In this document: positions 50,461 to 59,157 of the stretch, one piece after another
Numbering within the stretch: the first letter of the stretch is position 1
Layout: every line of letters starts with the position of its first letter
Source: UBA2336 sp964404445
GTDB lineage: Bacteria; Bacteroidota; Bacteroidia; Cytophagales; Cyclobacteriaceae
Reading direction: 5' to 3'
Length of the DNA stretch: 64,000 bases
Assembly: GCA_964404445.1 (NCBI GenBank)
Contig: CAYOJW010000003.1
Coordinates: 186,001-250,000, forward strand
The notes under the pieces: model-generated
Told to the model about the DNA's origin: nothing
Databases searched by the model: none
The model's input: only the letters and a program-made list of their open reading frames with translations
Program-made: the position numbers and the translations under genes

Positions 50461-51420
50461 ATGAACCGCATCGACCGCCTTACTGCCATGCTTATACATC
50501 TCCAGTCGAAGCGCGTGGTGAAGGCCGAAGAAATGGCCGACCGGTTCGAAATCAGTCTGCGCACGGTGTACCGCGATGTGAAAGCATTGATGGAAGCCGG
50601 TGTTCCCATTGGCTCCGAAGCGGGCAAGGGGTATTTTATTGTGGATGGTTACCATCTTCCGCCTGTCATGTTCACGCAGGACGAAGCCAGTTCGATGTTG
50701 CTGGCCGGAAAGTTTGTCGAGAAAATGGGTGATAAATCCATGAAGGCAGCTTTTGAGTCGGCTATGTTTAAAATCAAAGCCGTACTCAGCGATGCCGGGA
50801 AACAACACTTAGAACAATTGTATGATCATGTTGAAGTATCAGTCGCTACCCGGTCGTCTGCCAACAATTTTCCCGATCATTTCATTACCGATATTCAGCG
50901 TGCTGCTGTTAAAAAGGAAGTGCTGGAAATCGAATACCTGAGCAACCACGATGAACACACCAAACGCCAGATAGAGCCTATCGGGTTGTTTTATTACAGT
51001 GGAGCGTGGCATTTAATTGCGTGGTGCAGAATGCGCAACGGCTACCGCGATTTCCGGGCCGATCGTATTAAACAATTGGTACAAACCCAACAGTCGTTTG
51101 AAGGCCGGAACCTGCTTTCGTTGCAGGAATATTTCAAAACGGTATTTCACAACCATCAGGGCATGACGCGCATTGTGGCCACCTTTAATAAACAGGCTTT
51201 GTATAACCGTGCCATGTACGGAAGCATTGCACAAACCGATTTGGGCGACCGGGTGCGGTATGAGTTCATGATCGATAACTTAGACCACATGATACAGTGG
51301 TTATTTATGTTTGGTAAGGATGTAACCATTGAAGAACCTGAAGACCTGAAGGTGAAAATGGCTGAGTATGCCGAAAATCTGGCATTACACTATTCAATTA
51401 ATAGTGTAGCGGTTAAATAA
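50461..51420 (+). CDS. WYL-domain transcriptional regulator (YafY family)
   Basis: A 319-residue regulator. The N-terminal HTH (MNRIDRLTAMLIHLQSKRVVKAEEMADRF, in parts: RTVYRDVKALMEAGVPI) is of the DeoR type with recognition helix ISLRTVYRDV; the WYL domain spans about 140-230 and the C-terminal WCX domain the rest. WYL regulators act as repressors or activators responding to ligands. It is followed on the same strand by a GyrI-like and a reductase-like gene across a 110-base region with two palindromes that are likely its operators. Confidence 0.93.
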   Translation: MNRIDRLTAMLIHLQSKRVVKAEEMADRFEISLRTVYRDVKALMEAGVPIGSEAGKGYFIVDGYHLPPVMFTQDEASSMLLAGKFVEKMGDKSMKAAFESAMFKIKAVLSDAGKQHLEQLYDHVEVSVATRSSANNFPDHFITDIQRAAVKKEVLEIEYLSNHDEHTKRQIEPIGLFYYSGAWHLIAWCRMRNGYRDFRADRIKQLVQTQQSFEGRNLLSLQEYFKTVFHNHQGMTRIVATFNKQALYNRAMYGSIAQTDLGDRVRYEFMIDNLDHMIQWLFMFGKDVTIEEPEDLKVKMAEYAENLALHYSINSVAVK

Positions 51421-51427
51421 TCGTATT

Positions 51428-51499
51428 ACTGACAGTGTATTGTCAGTGTCTTTCAAAAAAACAGGAATTTATTTTTTATGCTGACATAAGGCTGTCAGT
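51428..51499. promoter_or_regulatory. Two CTGACA-N6-TGTCAG palindromes, likely WYL-regulator operators
   Basis: Site 1 at 51429-51446 (CTGACA GTGTAT TGTCAG) and site 2 at 51481-51498 (CTGACA TAAGGC TGTCAG). Both half-sites are identical in the two, with 52 bases between centres, about five helical turns. They lie between the WYL gene and the operon starting at 51534. Confidence 0.8.
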
Positions 51500-51533
51500 G
51501 CGGGGAGTTTTTTTAGCATAAAAATTAATTACT

Positions 51534-52004
51534 ATGACAACCAACATATTACCCGTACAGAAAACCGTTCAGCCTGTCAACTTCCTGTTTTTCCGCATCG
51601 AAACTACGTTGGGTGAATTGGGGAATTTCTTTGACATTGCTCCGCAGCTATATGCCGAGGCAGTAAATCTCAAACTGCTTGTTACAGGGCCTATCCATTG
51701 GCATTACATAGGTTTTATGGGCGAACCTGATAAAAAGTTTACACTCGAAATCGCATTGCCCGTAGCCGAAACCCGGAACGATTATGATGGGAAATTCCAT
51801 TTTAAACGCACCGATACGTTCAAATGTGCATCGCTTATCCACGAAGGGGCATGGCTTGAAATGACGGGTAGCTATGGCAGCGTAATGGAATACTGCCGGA
51901 AGCAACAGCTTACGCCATCGGGCATTAACCGCGAAGTGTACATCAATGTTGATTTCGCTAATCCGGAAGCCAACACAACAGAAATACAACTCGGTACTTT
52001 GTAA
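51534..52004 (+). CDS. GyrI-like effector-binding domain protein
   Basis: A 156-residue single-domain protein of the GyrI/AraC effector-binding fold (SRPBCC-type beta-rich with TLGELGNFF and FMGEPDKKFTLEIALPV). It lacks any DNA-binding part. Such domains bind hydrophobic cations or act as DNA-gyrase inhibitor-type proteins. It follows the WYL regulator after a region with two palindromes, and is 8 bases before the next gene, so it is probably part of a stress- or drug-responsive operon. Confidence 0.82.
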   Translation: MTTNILPVQKTVQPVNFLFFRIETTLGELGNFFDIAPQLYAEAVNLKLLVTGPIHWHYIGFMGEPDKKFTLEIALPVAETRNDYDGKFHFKRTDTFKCASLIHEGAWLEMTGSYGSVMEYCRKQQLTPSGINREVYINVDFANPEANTTEIQLGTL

Positions 52005-52012
52005 AAACCAAT

Positions 52013-52537
52013 ATGAGGAAAATTATTCTGAATGTGGCCGTTAGTCTTGACGGACTGATTGAAGGATCAAATGGTGAATTTGACTGGTGCTTTACCGATC
52101 AGGATTATGGCATGACTGAATTTTTAGACCGCATCGATGCGGTTTTTTATGGCCGGAAGAGTTACGAGCTATTGCTGGCGATGGAAAGAAAGGGTAGCCC
52201 TAATCCGTTTAGTGCAAAGAAGAGTTATGTTTTCTCAAATTCTTTGTCGGAACCGTTTTCCAACACCGAATTGGTTTCGGGCAACATTGTTGAACAGGTT
52301 CATAAAATTAGACAGCAACCGGGTAGTGACATCTGGTTGTGGGGCGGGGCTTCATTAACAACCTCGCTGATGAATGCCGGACTGGTTGACGAACTGTTGC
52401 TGGCCGTTCACCCCGTTGTGCTGGGAGCGGGTAAAGCATTGTTTAGCGACATCGAAAAGAGAAATCATTTTACACTTAAATCTTCACAACCTTACAATTC
52501 GGGGTTGGTCATGCTTGCGTATGAAGCCAAAAATTGA
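52013..52537 (+). CDS. RibD/dihydrofolate-reductase-fold oxidoreductase
   Basis: A 174-residue protein of the RibD C-terminal/DHFR-like family. The N-terminus KIILNVAVSLDGLIEGSNGEFDW, the middle FYGRKSYELL, and the VDELLLAVHPVVLGAGKALF segment are the standard conserved blocks. It should bind NAD(P)H; the substrate is not known. It lies 8 bases after the GyrI-like gene in the same operon. Confidence 0.92.
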   Translation: MRKIILNVAVSLDGLIEGSNGEFDWCFTDQDYGMTEFLDRIDAVFYGRKSYELLLAMERKGSPNPFSAKKSYVFSNSLSEPFSNTELVSGNIVEQVHKIRQQPGSDIWLWGGASLTTSLMNAGLVDELLLAVHPVVLGAGKALFSDIEKRNHFTLKSSQPYNSGLVMLAYEAKN

Positions 52538-52551
52538 TCTACCTTTGCCGT

Positions 52552-53136
52552 GTGGAACTACCGGAAAAAGTAAAAGCAACGGAAGAAGTATTTAAGAGCC
52601 TCGATGCGCACATTGCCTCCTTTCAGTCGAGGTCGGGTTTGCATTGCAAGTTTGGTTGCGGTAAATGCTGTTTCAAACCCGATATTGAAGCCACTATTTT
52701 GGAGTTTCTGCCGTTTGCACATCAGCTTTATCTTGCTAACGAGGCTTTTGAGTGGTTAGATAAACTGAAGCAAAACGATTCATCGATCTGTTTGATTTTA
52801 AACCCCACGCAATCAGGCGCAGGGTTGTGTTCGGAGTATGCCGGGAGGGGATTGATCTGTCGCTTGTTTGGGTATAGCGCCCGCACCAACAAGTATGCCG
52901 AAAAAGAATTGGTAACCTGTCAGATCATTAAATCAGAACAAACGGATAACTATCAACGTGCAGCGGAGCGGGTTACGCAAGGTAATGGCGAATTACCGAT
53001 GATGAACCAATACTATATGCAATTGTATGGTATTGATATGGAGTTAACGCGCGAGTTTTTCCCGATCAACGAAGCCATTAAGCGTGCTATTGAAACCGTG
53101 TTGGCGTGGTACGCCTATCGTGACGAATTAAAATAA
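52552..53136 (+). CDS. YkgJ-type cysteine-cluster protein (zinc or iron binding)
   Basis: A 194-residue protein of the YkgJ/Fe-S-cluster-type family. Cysteines: CKFGCGKCCFKPD (about 32-44), GLCSEYAGRGLICRLFG (C in two places) and VTCQI. A GTG start at 52552 is preferred over a TTG at 52534. A minus-7 element TACCTTTG (52540-52547) ends only 5 bases before the start, so the message is probably leaderless. Its end overlaps the next gene on the other strand by 9 bases. Function unknown; related proteins bind iron-sulfur or zinc. Confidence 0.85.
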   Translation: MELPEKVKATEEVFKSLDAHIASFQSRSGLHCKFGCGKCCFKPDIEATILEFLPFAHQLYLANEAFEWLDKLKQNDSSICLILNPTQSGAGLCSEYAGRGLICRLFGYSARTNKYAEKELVTCQIIKSEQTDNYQRAAERVTQGNGELPMMNQYYMQLYGIDMELTREFFPINEAIKRAIETVLAWYAYRDELK

Positions 53137-53340
53137 TTGCTTTGTAAGCACAACAAAAGTTTTTTCAAGCAATAGCCGGGCGGCAGGTTTTAGAACTCCT
53201 TCGATTTGCTGCGCGGGTTCTGATGTTACGGCATTGTCCTGAAAGGGAAGGGGGTTCAGCCACAACGAAATCAGTACGATAATCGCCACCAAAATGCCGA
53301 TGCACAATATTAATTCCTTATGTGTAAACTTTCCTTTCAT
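53128..53340 (-). CDS. Small single-helix membrane protein
   Basis: A 71-residue protein with a basic N-terminus (KGKFTHKELI), one membrane helix (about 13-32, CIGILVAIIVLISLWL), and a soluble C-terminus (about 35-71). The start at 53340 fits the positive-inside rule; another ATG lies two codons upstream. It overlaps the preceding gene's 3' end by 9 bases. I do not recognise the family, and the gene might be spurious. Confidence 0.55.
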   Translation of the reverse strand: MKGKFTHKELILCIGILVAIIVLISLWLNPLPFQDNAVTSEPAQQIEGVLKPAARLLLEKTFVVLTKQLF

Positions 53341-53551
53341 CTGCATCGGTCGGGTTACGAACGTTATGCCAAATTAAAATATGCGGTTTTTGTGCGTTTT
53401 TCGGGGGACTGTCTGTCGCCATTGTACGTAAATGAACAACAGCGTTGAACTTTTCCGTACAGTGATTACTTTTAAGCTTCCCAAAGGTTACTGTTGGTAT
53501 CCCCGAAAGAATCTATACATTAGATACACAAAAAGGGAATTTGTTACAGGT

Positions 53552-54088
53552 ATGAAGAAAATATTTTTGGTTTTTTTAGTGGCCGTGACCATGCTGAGTG
53601 CGGTATCTTTTCGGCCGGATAAAACGGCAGAGGGGGTGAAATGGCTTACGTTTGAACAAGCGGTTGAAAAATCAAAAACTGAAAAACGGAAAATCTTTAT
53701 CGATGTTTATACCAACTGGTGTGGCTGGTGCAAGGTGATGGATAAAAACACGTTTAGCGAACCGAATGTGGCTAAGATACTGAATGAAGATTTTTATGCT
53801 GTAAAATTTAATGCCGAACAACGCGAGGATGTGGTGTTTGGCGGCACTACGTTTAAGTTTGTGGCTTCCGGTAACAGCGGATACCACGAACTGGCTGCGG
53901 CTTTACTGAATAATAAACTCAGTTATCCAACGGTAGTTTTCTTAGACGAGAATTTTGCCATGATTCAGCCGGTGCCGGGGTATCAGAAACCGGAAGAGTT
54001 TCATAAAATGGTGCAGTTTATCGGGCAGGATTATTATAAAACCATAAACTGGGCTGATTGGCCCAAACATTACAAATCACCTTATTGA
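53552..54088 (+). CDS. Secreted thioredoxin-like protein, DUF255 type
   Basis: A 178-residue protein with a signal peptide (about 1-18, VSFRPDK after it) and a thioredoxin fold: FIDVYTNWCGWCKVMDKNTF with the active site CGWC. This is the DUF255/thioredoxin-like family of single-domain periplasmic proteins. The ATG at 53552 begins the signal peptide; the reading frame continues 40 codons upstream without a good start, but that is too long for a leader. A terminator follows at 54114. Confidence 0.88.
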   Translation: MKKIFLVFLVAVTMLSAVSFRPDKTAEGVKWLTFEQAVEKSKTEKRKIFIDVYTNWCGWCKVMDKNTFSEPNVAKILNEDFYAVKFNAEQREDVVFGGTTFKFVASGNSGYHELAAALLNNKLSYPTVVFLDENFAMIQPVPGYQKPEEFHKMVQFIGQDYYKTINWADWPKHYKSPY

Positions 54089-54113
54089 TTTTCTACCTAA
54101 ACCATCCTAAATG

Positions 54114-54150
54114 AAAAAAGCCGTCCGGCAAACGCAGGATGGCTTTTTTT
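54114..54150. terminator. Bidirectional terminator
   Basis: AAAAAAGCCGTCC / GGATGGCTTTTTTT. Stem of 11-12 bp with one G-T style mismatch, loop 10 bases, T- and A-runs at both ends. It serves the thioredoxin gene on the plus strand and the small gene on the minus strand. Confidence 0.88.
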
Positions 54151-54176
54151 ATGTGTAAACAGGCTAACGCCTAATC

Positions 54177-54320
54177 TTAATCTTTTGTATCGTACGGAGA
54201 GTTCTTCTCTTTGCGGGTTTTCATCGAATCGGTATAAGCCAATCCTGCGGCAAACCCTACAATAACGGCCACAATAACAATGAATAGATTTCCTCCGCTT
54301 CCTAAATATTGCTCAAACAT
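54177..54320 (-). CDS. Unreported small membrane protein (47 residues)
   Basis: A 47-residue open frame that fits short single-helix membrane proteins of the CcoQ/FixQ or cbd-type size class: N-terminus MFEQYLGSGG, helix about 11-32 (NLFIVIVAVIVGFAAGLAY), charged tail ending SPYDTKD. It has an ATG, a helix of the right length, and a clean terminator downstream. It is too short for the usual 60-codon cutoff, but composition and placement look real. No partner protein is adjacent, so I cannot say what it does. Confidence 0.6.
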   Translation of the reverse strand: MFEQYLGSGGNLFIVIVAVIVGFAAGLAYTDSMKTRKEKNSPYDTKD

Positions 54321-54403
54321 AATGTCAGGTTTTAATGTGTCAAAAATAGCCTTAAAAAGCTAAACCCGAAACATTTTCGGGTAAAATGCCGGTTTCCGGG
54401 GTG

Positions 54404-55549
54404 TTATTTTTTCAAAAAACTCTTCCTGCGCCCCATGTAATAGAAGTTAATGGCGGCCAGCACTACTAATAACAACAGCACCAACAGCGTAATAAACAGG
54501 CGTGTGTTGTTCAGTTCAAGGGTTTTAATGGTCAGGTTTTTCTCAATAATTTCAAACTCCCTTTCTTTTTCCTGAAGGCTCAGGGCCATTTCCATTTGCG
54601 CAATGTTACGACTGCTTTCTTCGCCATACACTTTTTCGCGTGCCGAATCGTACCGGATCAGGGTTTGGTATGCCTGTTTAACATCGCCCAGTTTGTATTG
54701 GTTGTCGGCTACGTTTCGCAGAATATCCGGTGTAAACCGGTACCCCTGTAGCTCTTTTGCTAAGGCATAAGCACGGTCGAGGTATTGCATGGCCGGCTTG
54801 GGCTGGTTGGCTTTGGTATAAGCAATGCCAATATTGGTGAGGGTGTTGAGCATGTTTAACCGTTCGTTTTGCTGTTGCTCAATTTCAAGGGCTTTTTGAT
54901 AATGCTCGATAGCCCGTTGAAAATTGCCTTGCTTGAAATAGACATTCCCCAGGTTGTTTAGCGGGTCTGAGAAGGGGGCGCCAAGTTTTTCGCTAAGCTG
55001 ATACGCCTGCGAGAAATAACGGTTGGCTTTTTCATAGAGTTGCAAATCGAGGTGCAGGTTGCCTAAGTTATTCAACGAGCCTACTAAGCGACTTTCATCA
55101 CCCATTTGTATAAGCTGGTTGTACGATTCTTCGAGGTATTTCATGGCCTGCCCGAATTCGCCTTTAATGGAATAAATGGAGGCAATGTTATTTTTGGTTG
55201 TGGCGATACCTTCTTTATTGTCTAATTCGGTAAAGATGTTCAGCGAACGGATGTAATACTCTAAGGCTTTGTCTAACGCGCCTTGCGCTTTATACGCTAC
55301 GCCTAAGTTATTGTACGAGGCGGCCATGCCCTTGCGGTCGTTAATTTCTGTTGCTAAGCTTAATGCTTCGCGGGTGTAGCCAATGGCTTTTACGGGGTCG
55401 GACTGGATGTATGCCCGGAAGAATTCGTTCAGGGTTTTTACTTTTCGGTCGCCCTGCGCGGTGTCTAAAACGGCTTTCAGACTGTCGGTTTGTGCCATTA
55501 CCGAAAGGGTGGAAAAGGCTGTTGCTAAGAAGAAACCAATAAAACGCAT
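54404..55549 (-). CDS. TPR-repeat protein with signal peptide and C-terminal membrane helix
   Basis: A 381-residue protein: signal peptide (1-18, SVMAQTDS), six to seven TPRs (about 40-290, with the typical GxxxAxxYYxxAL/I patterns such as YNNLGVAYKAQGALDKALEYY), a coiled-coil (about 300-345) and one membrane helix (about 352-373) with a short basic tail GRRKSFLKK. The same arrangement begins sensor histidine kinases in Bacteroidota, but here the protein stops after the helix, with no kinase domain. The neighbouring genes have no kinase either. Confidence 0.85.
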   Translation of the reverse strand: MRFIGFFLATAFSTLSVMAQTDSLKAVLDTAQGDRKVKTLNEFFRAYIQSDPVKAIGYTREALSLATEINDRKGMAASYNNLGVAYKAQGALDKALEYYIRSLNIFTELDNKEGIATTKNNIASIYSIKGEFGQAMKYLEESYNQLIQMGDESRLVGSLNNLGNLHLDLQLYEKANRYFSQAYQLSEKLGAPFSDPLNNLGNVYFKQGNFQRAIEHYQKALEIEQQQNERLNMLNTLTNIGIAYTKANQPKPAMQYLDRAYALAKELQGYRFTPDILRNVADNQYKLGDVKQAYQTLIRYDSAREKVYGEESSRNIAQMEMALSLQEKEREFEIIEKNLTIKTLELNNTRLFITLLVLLLLVVLAAINFYYMGRRKSFLKK

Positions 55550-55694
55550 CATATCACTAAGAAAGGGTAGTTAGTCTGGGTAAAGATGGTTCAAAATATG
55601 CTTTGTTGCAGACTTTCGCAAAAACTGCCGTTGGCGTAAATTCGGCTTGCGAAGTGCAGGCTTTCGGGCATATTTAGCAAAATTAAAAAAGTGT

Positions 55695-56189
55695 ATGCGT
55701 AAAACTTTAATGCTTGCGGGGTTTTTAGTAGCAACGTCAATAACAATTCACGCGCAACCCAGCGAAGAACAGGCCGTTACGGAAACTATTCACAACCTTT
55801 TCACAGCCATGCAAAAAAACGATACGGTTTTGTTTCGGTCGGTTTTTGCCGATGCGGTAACGATGGCCACGGTTGCAAAAAATAAGGAAGGGAAAACCGT
55901 ACTGATCCGGGAAACGGGTATTGACGGTTTTGTGAAAGCGATTTCAAAACCAAATCCAAACGGTGCATTGAACGAAGAAATCTGGAATGTACGCATTCAG
56001 GTTGACGGTGCGTTAGCGCAGGCATGGTGCGATTACGCATTTTATATCGGTAAAACATTTTCGCATTGTGGGGTAGATGCTTTCCAACTTGTAAAAACAG
56101 AAAATGGCTGGAAGATATTTCATTTAGCCGATACCCGCAGAAAAGATAACTGTAACATTCCCGCTGAAATCACGCATAAATACAAGTAA
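55695..56189 (+). CDS. Secreted SnoaL/NTF2-like (DUF4440-type) protein
   Basis: A 164-residue protein with a signal peptide (1-20, ITIHAQ) and a cone-shaped NTF2-like fold (ETIHNLFTAMQKNDTVLFRSVFADAV near the start, and AWCDYAFYIGKTFSHCGVDAFQLVKTENGWKIFHLADTRR). The ATG at 55695 opens the signal peptide. It lies one base before the next gene (TAAG ATG), so the two are one transcript. Substrate and function are unknown. Confidence 0.85.
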   Translation: MRKTLMLAGFLVATSITIHAQPSEEQAVTETIHNLFTAMQKNDTVLFRSVFADAVTMATVAKNKEGKTVLIRETGIDGFVKAISKPNPNGALNEEIWNVRIQVDGALAQAWCDYAFYIGKTFSHCGVDAFQLVKTENGWKIFHLADTRRKDNCNIPAEITHKYK

Positions 56190-56190
56190 G

Positions 56191-56682
56191 ATGAAAAAAA
56201 TCATTTTTGTTATACTGTTTTTAACAGTAACCGGCATTGTCCAGGCGCAGATCACCACGTTTGTTTTAGTGCGGCATGGCGAGAAGGCTAACGAAAACCC
56301 CCGCGACCCTGAGTTGAGTGAAGCGGGTAAACAACGTGCCGAAAAATTTGCAGCTTTGTTTGCGAAAGCTAAGGTTGATGCAGTGCTTTCAACCAATTAT
56401 AAACGTACACGCAATACGGTTATGCCATTGGCTGTTGCTCATGGATTAACGGTTGAAACCTATTCGGCTATGAAACAAAGCGAGCTTGAAGCGTTGCAGA
56501 AAAAATATACAGGCGGTACGATTATTTTGGCCGGTCATTCCAATACCATCCCGGTAATCGCCAATGCGCTCGTGGGTGAAAACCGTTTTGAGCAATTTGA
56601 TGATGCCGATTACGGTAATGTGCTGATCATTGCAGTAACTTCTGTTGGTAAAGATGCCCAGGTTGTGTGGTTGCGGTATTAA
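56191..56682 (+). CDS. Histidine phosphatase family protein, secreted (SixA-like)
   Basis: A 163-residue enzyme with a signal peptide (about 1-18, GIVQAQ) and the phosphoglycerate-mutase-type RHG motif in VLVRHGEKANENPRDPELSEAGKQRAE. The second catalytic His lies in ILAGHSNTIP. A single-domain enzyme of this length and with SAGKQRA phasing resembles SixA. Because of the signal peptide it acts outside the cytoplasm, where it may hydrolyse phosphate esters. It is co-transcribed with the preceding NTF2-like gene. Confidence 0.9.
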   Translation: MKKIIFVILFLTVTGIVQAQITTFVLVRHGEKANENPRDPELSEAGKQRAEKFAALFAKAKVDAVLSTNYKRTRNTVMPLAVAHGLTVETYSAMKQSELEALQKKYTGGTIILAGHSNTIPVIANALVGENRFEQFDDADYGNVLIIAVTSVGKDAQVVWLRY

Positions 56683-56711
56683 CTTGTGTTAATGACCGAC
56701 AGTATTATTGA

Positions 56712-57419
56712 CTAAGCGAGGTTATGAAACACACTCTGCACATCATCATCGGCTTCGATAGTTTCGATAACTTTCAGCACTTCATCCTGTTGTTCTTCAC
56801 TCAACTCTTTGGTTGTAGTAGGGATGTATTGTAGTTCAGAACTTTTTGCTTCGAGTTTTCGATCTTCAATGAATTTTTGCATTTGACCGAAATCAACAAA
56901 TTTGGTATAGACGATGGTTTCCTCTTCACCACGTTCGATGTCTTCTGCACCGGCATCGATAAGGTCGAGTTCCAACTCGTCTAAATTCAGGTTAGCCGGA
57001 TCGAATTTGAACACGCCTTTGTGCTCAAACATAAACGATACCGATCCGGAATTGCCCATGCTGCCACCGCCTTTTGAAAAATACAACCGGATGTTGGCAA
57101 CCGTACGGGTGGGGTTATCGGTAGCGGTTAACACCAATACGGGTACACCGTGTGGCGCGTAACCTTCGTAGATCACTTCCTGGTAGTCTTTTTCTTCTTT
57201 TGAAGATGCCCGTTTAATGGCAGCATCTACGCGGTCTTTCGGCATGTTAACACCTTTCGCGTTTTGAATGGCCATGCGCAGCTTGGGGTTGTTGTCGGGG
57301 TTGGGGCCGCTTTGTTTTACGGCAATGGCAATATCTTTTCCGATGCGCGTAAAGGCTTTCGCCATCCGGTCGAACCGCGCGAACATTTTGTGTTTCCGTT
57401 TTTCAAAAATCCGTCCCAT
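56712..57419 (-). CDS. YebC/PmpR family protein
   Basis: A 235-residue protein of the YebC/TACO1 family, with MGRIFEKRKHKMFARFDRM at the start (Bacteroidota variant) and the conserved DRVDAAIKRASS and YEGYAPHGVPVLVLTATDNPTRTVANIR segments. It binds DNA or the ribosome; in recent work this family is linked to translation of polyproline stretches. It stands alone on the minus strand, 63 bases from the menE start. Confidence 0.93.
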   Translation of the reverse strand: MGRIFEKRKHKMFARFDRMAKAFTRIGKDIAIAVKQSGPNPDNNPKLRMAIQNAKGVNMPKDRVDAAIKRASSKEEKDYQEVIYEGYAPHGVPVLVLTATDNPTRTVANIRLYFSKGGGSMGNSGSVSFMFEHKGVFKFDPANLNLDELELDLIDAGAEDIERGEEETIVYTKFVDFGQMQKFIEDRKLEAKSSELQYIPTTTKELSEEQQDEVLKVIETIEADDDVQSVFHNLA

Positions 57420-57481
57420 AGCTGTTTGAATTGAAGTGCAAAAATAAACGGATTACTGAAAAACGCGAACGTAAATTGAGA

Positions 57482-58558
57482 TTAACGATTGCTTTCTAAG
57501 GCTTTTTCGAGCGTTTTTACCCGGTTTATTTTCCCCGTTGCAGTGCGAACGAATTGTTCCAGAAAAAAGATTTCTTTAGGGTTTTCGTAGGCCGATAAAA
57601 CAGGTTTGAGCGTTTCGGCAATGTGGGGCAGGCTTATGCCCTCAATAATCAATACGAGTTTTTGTCCGAGGCGCTCATCATCAATCCCTGCAACAAAAAA
57701 ATCGTGTTGGGGAAGCAACGGTCTAATTTTTAGTTCGATGGATTCAGGTATAAGTTTAATACCACCGCTGTTGATGATGTTGTCGTATCGTCCTGCGATG
57801 GTGAAATGCGATTCGTCAATATGGGTAACGATGTCGTTAGTGATGATCGGATCGCGAAACCCCGGAAGGTCAATAACTAAGCAACCCCGTTTGTCAGTTT
57901 TAATGTTAATATCCGGAAGTGTTTCAAAACAGTGCTGCGCGTCAACACCGTTTAACTTTTGAAGCGCAATGTGCGAAACGGTTTCGGTCATGCCGTAAGT
58001 CGCATATACAGTTGATTTTAGATTTCTGATTTTTGATTTTAAATTTTCCGATACGGCAGCCCCACCGATGATGATGTTTTTAACACAATTAAGTTTTTCG
58101 GTCGAAGCGTTATCCTTTAAAATTTCTTCCAATTGCAAAGGCACAAGCGCGGTAAAATCAATGGATGTAGTAGCGGGAATATTTTTGAACGGGTTTGATG
58201 CAGGTTCAACGGCTACAATGTTCATGTTTGTTTCTAATGCGCGCACCAGCATCATTTTACCGGCTATGTATTTTGTATCTACACAAACCAGTGCGGTGTT
58301 CCCGGCCGATAACTTCAGGGCTTGTGCTGTTCGTAAAGCGCTTTGCTGTAATTGTTCGCGCGTAAGGGTGATTTCTTTCGGAGTTCCCGTAGAGCCGCTG
58401 GTGTGCAGGGTGAAAGTTTGTACGCCTTCCAGCCATTTTTTGATGAACATCAGGGTGCCGGTTTCAAATGGTGTTTTTCCGAAAGATGAATGCTTCAGGA
58501 TTTCACGGATCGGAAGCCTTTGATTGTTAAGGACAATGGCGGCCTGCGTATAGTGCAT
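57482..58558 (-). CDS. menE: O-succinylbenzoate-CoA ligase, menaquinone biosynthesis
   Basis: A 358-residue adenylate-forming enzyme that activates o-succinylbenzoate with CoA. The P-loop signature TLHTSGSTGTPKEITLT is at about 61-77, TYGMTET (A5) at about 188-194, and the lysine-containing RTATGKINR (A10) at about 342-350. It is shorter than E. coli MenE (451) but complete at both ends, as in other Bacteroidota. The ATG at 58558 begins HYTQAAIVL and lies 3 bases after the zeta toxin stop. Downstream of the toxin-antitoxin pair and menB, it belongs to the men cluster. Confidence 0.88.
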   Translation of the reverse strand: MHYTQAAIVLNNQRLPIREILKHSSFGKTPFETGTLMFIKKWLEGVQTFTLHTSGSTGTPKEITLTREQLQQSALRTAQALKLSAGNTALVCVDTKYIAGKMMLVRALETNMNIVAVEPASNPFKNIPATTSIDFTALVPLQLEEILKDNASTEKLNCVKNIIIGGAAVSENLKSKIRNLKSTVYATYGMTETVSHIALQKLNGVDAQHCFETLPDINIKTDKRGCLVIDLPGFRDPIITNDIVTHIDESHFTIAGRYDNIINSGGIKLIPESIELKIRPLLPQHDFFVAGIDDERLGQKLVLIIEGISLPHIAETLKPVLSAYENPKEIFFLEQFVRTATGKINRVKTLEKALESNR

Positions 58559-58560
58559 AC

Positions 58561-59157
58561 CTATTGTTTGGTTTCTAATCGTGTAACAATGAACAATGCT
58601 TCTGTTACCCACGCTGGCAGGTGTTCTTTTTTAAACGTGAGTTTCTGATGATCCAACTCAGCTAATACCGTTGCCGTATCTTCTGAGGTATCAATAAGAT
58701 ACGCCTTCTGAAATTTATGGAGATTACTCTTCAGATAACTCAGGCTAATCGTGTACCGGTGTTCAATAATTGCCACGGGTATGTCATGCCCGCCTTCGGC
58801 AACCCGCCTTTGAACGCGTTGGATGTTTACAGCAACGTGGGAGGTGTACAGGAAGTATAACACGGTGTCGTAGCCTTTTTTGATCAGGGCGTTGATCCAG
58901 TCATAATCATTCTGCACCGAAAGATTACTTTCGATCATGAAATCACGCATGGCGTTAATGTGGTTTCCTATTTCCAGACGAGCGGTTTCATCAGCCCGTT
59001 GGAAATTTTCAGGTGAGTAACTACCGAATGATCTGGCAATCAGATCGACATTAACAAAAGGTAATTCGGGATCAATAAATCCCTGCGAAATGGCAGTTTC
59101 ATAAAACGTTGTTTTTCCCGTTCCATTTGGCCCCGCCAGAATATACAGCGTAGGCAT
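58561..59157 (-). CDS. Zeta-toxin-family P-loop kinase
   Basis: A 198-residue P-loop protein with Walker A AGPNGTGKTTF (about 8-18), FVNVDLIA (about 34-41) and the arginine-rich helix YTIS/EHRYTIS. Zeta toxins phosphorylate UDP-N-acetylglucosamine or other metabolites and stop cell-wall growth. It is encoded between menB and menE on the same strand, overlapping the small antitoxin-like gene by 1 base (TAATG). Its place inside the men cluster is odd, since it has no known link with menaquinone. Confidence 0.85.
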   Translation of the reverse strand: MPTLYILAGPNGTGKTTFYETAISQGFIDPELPFVNVDLIARSFGSYSPENFQRADETARLEIGNHINAMRDFMIESNLSVQNDYDWINALIKKGYDTVLYFLYTSHVAVNIQRVQRRVAEGGHDIPVAIIEHRYTISLSYLKSNLHKFQKAYLIDTSEDTATVLAELDHQKLTFKKEHLPAWVTEALFIVTRLETKQ

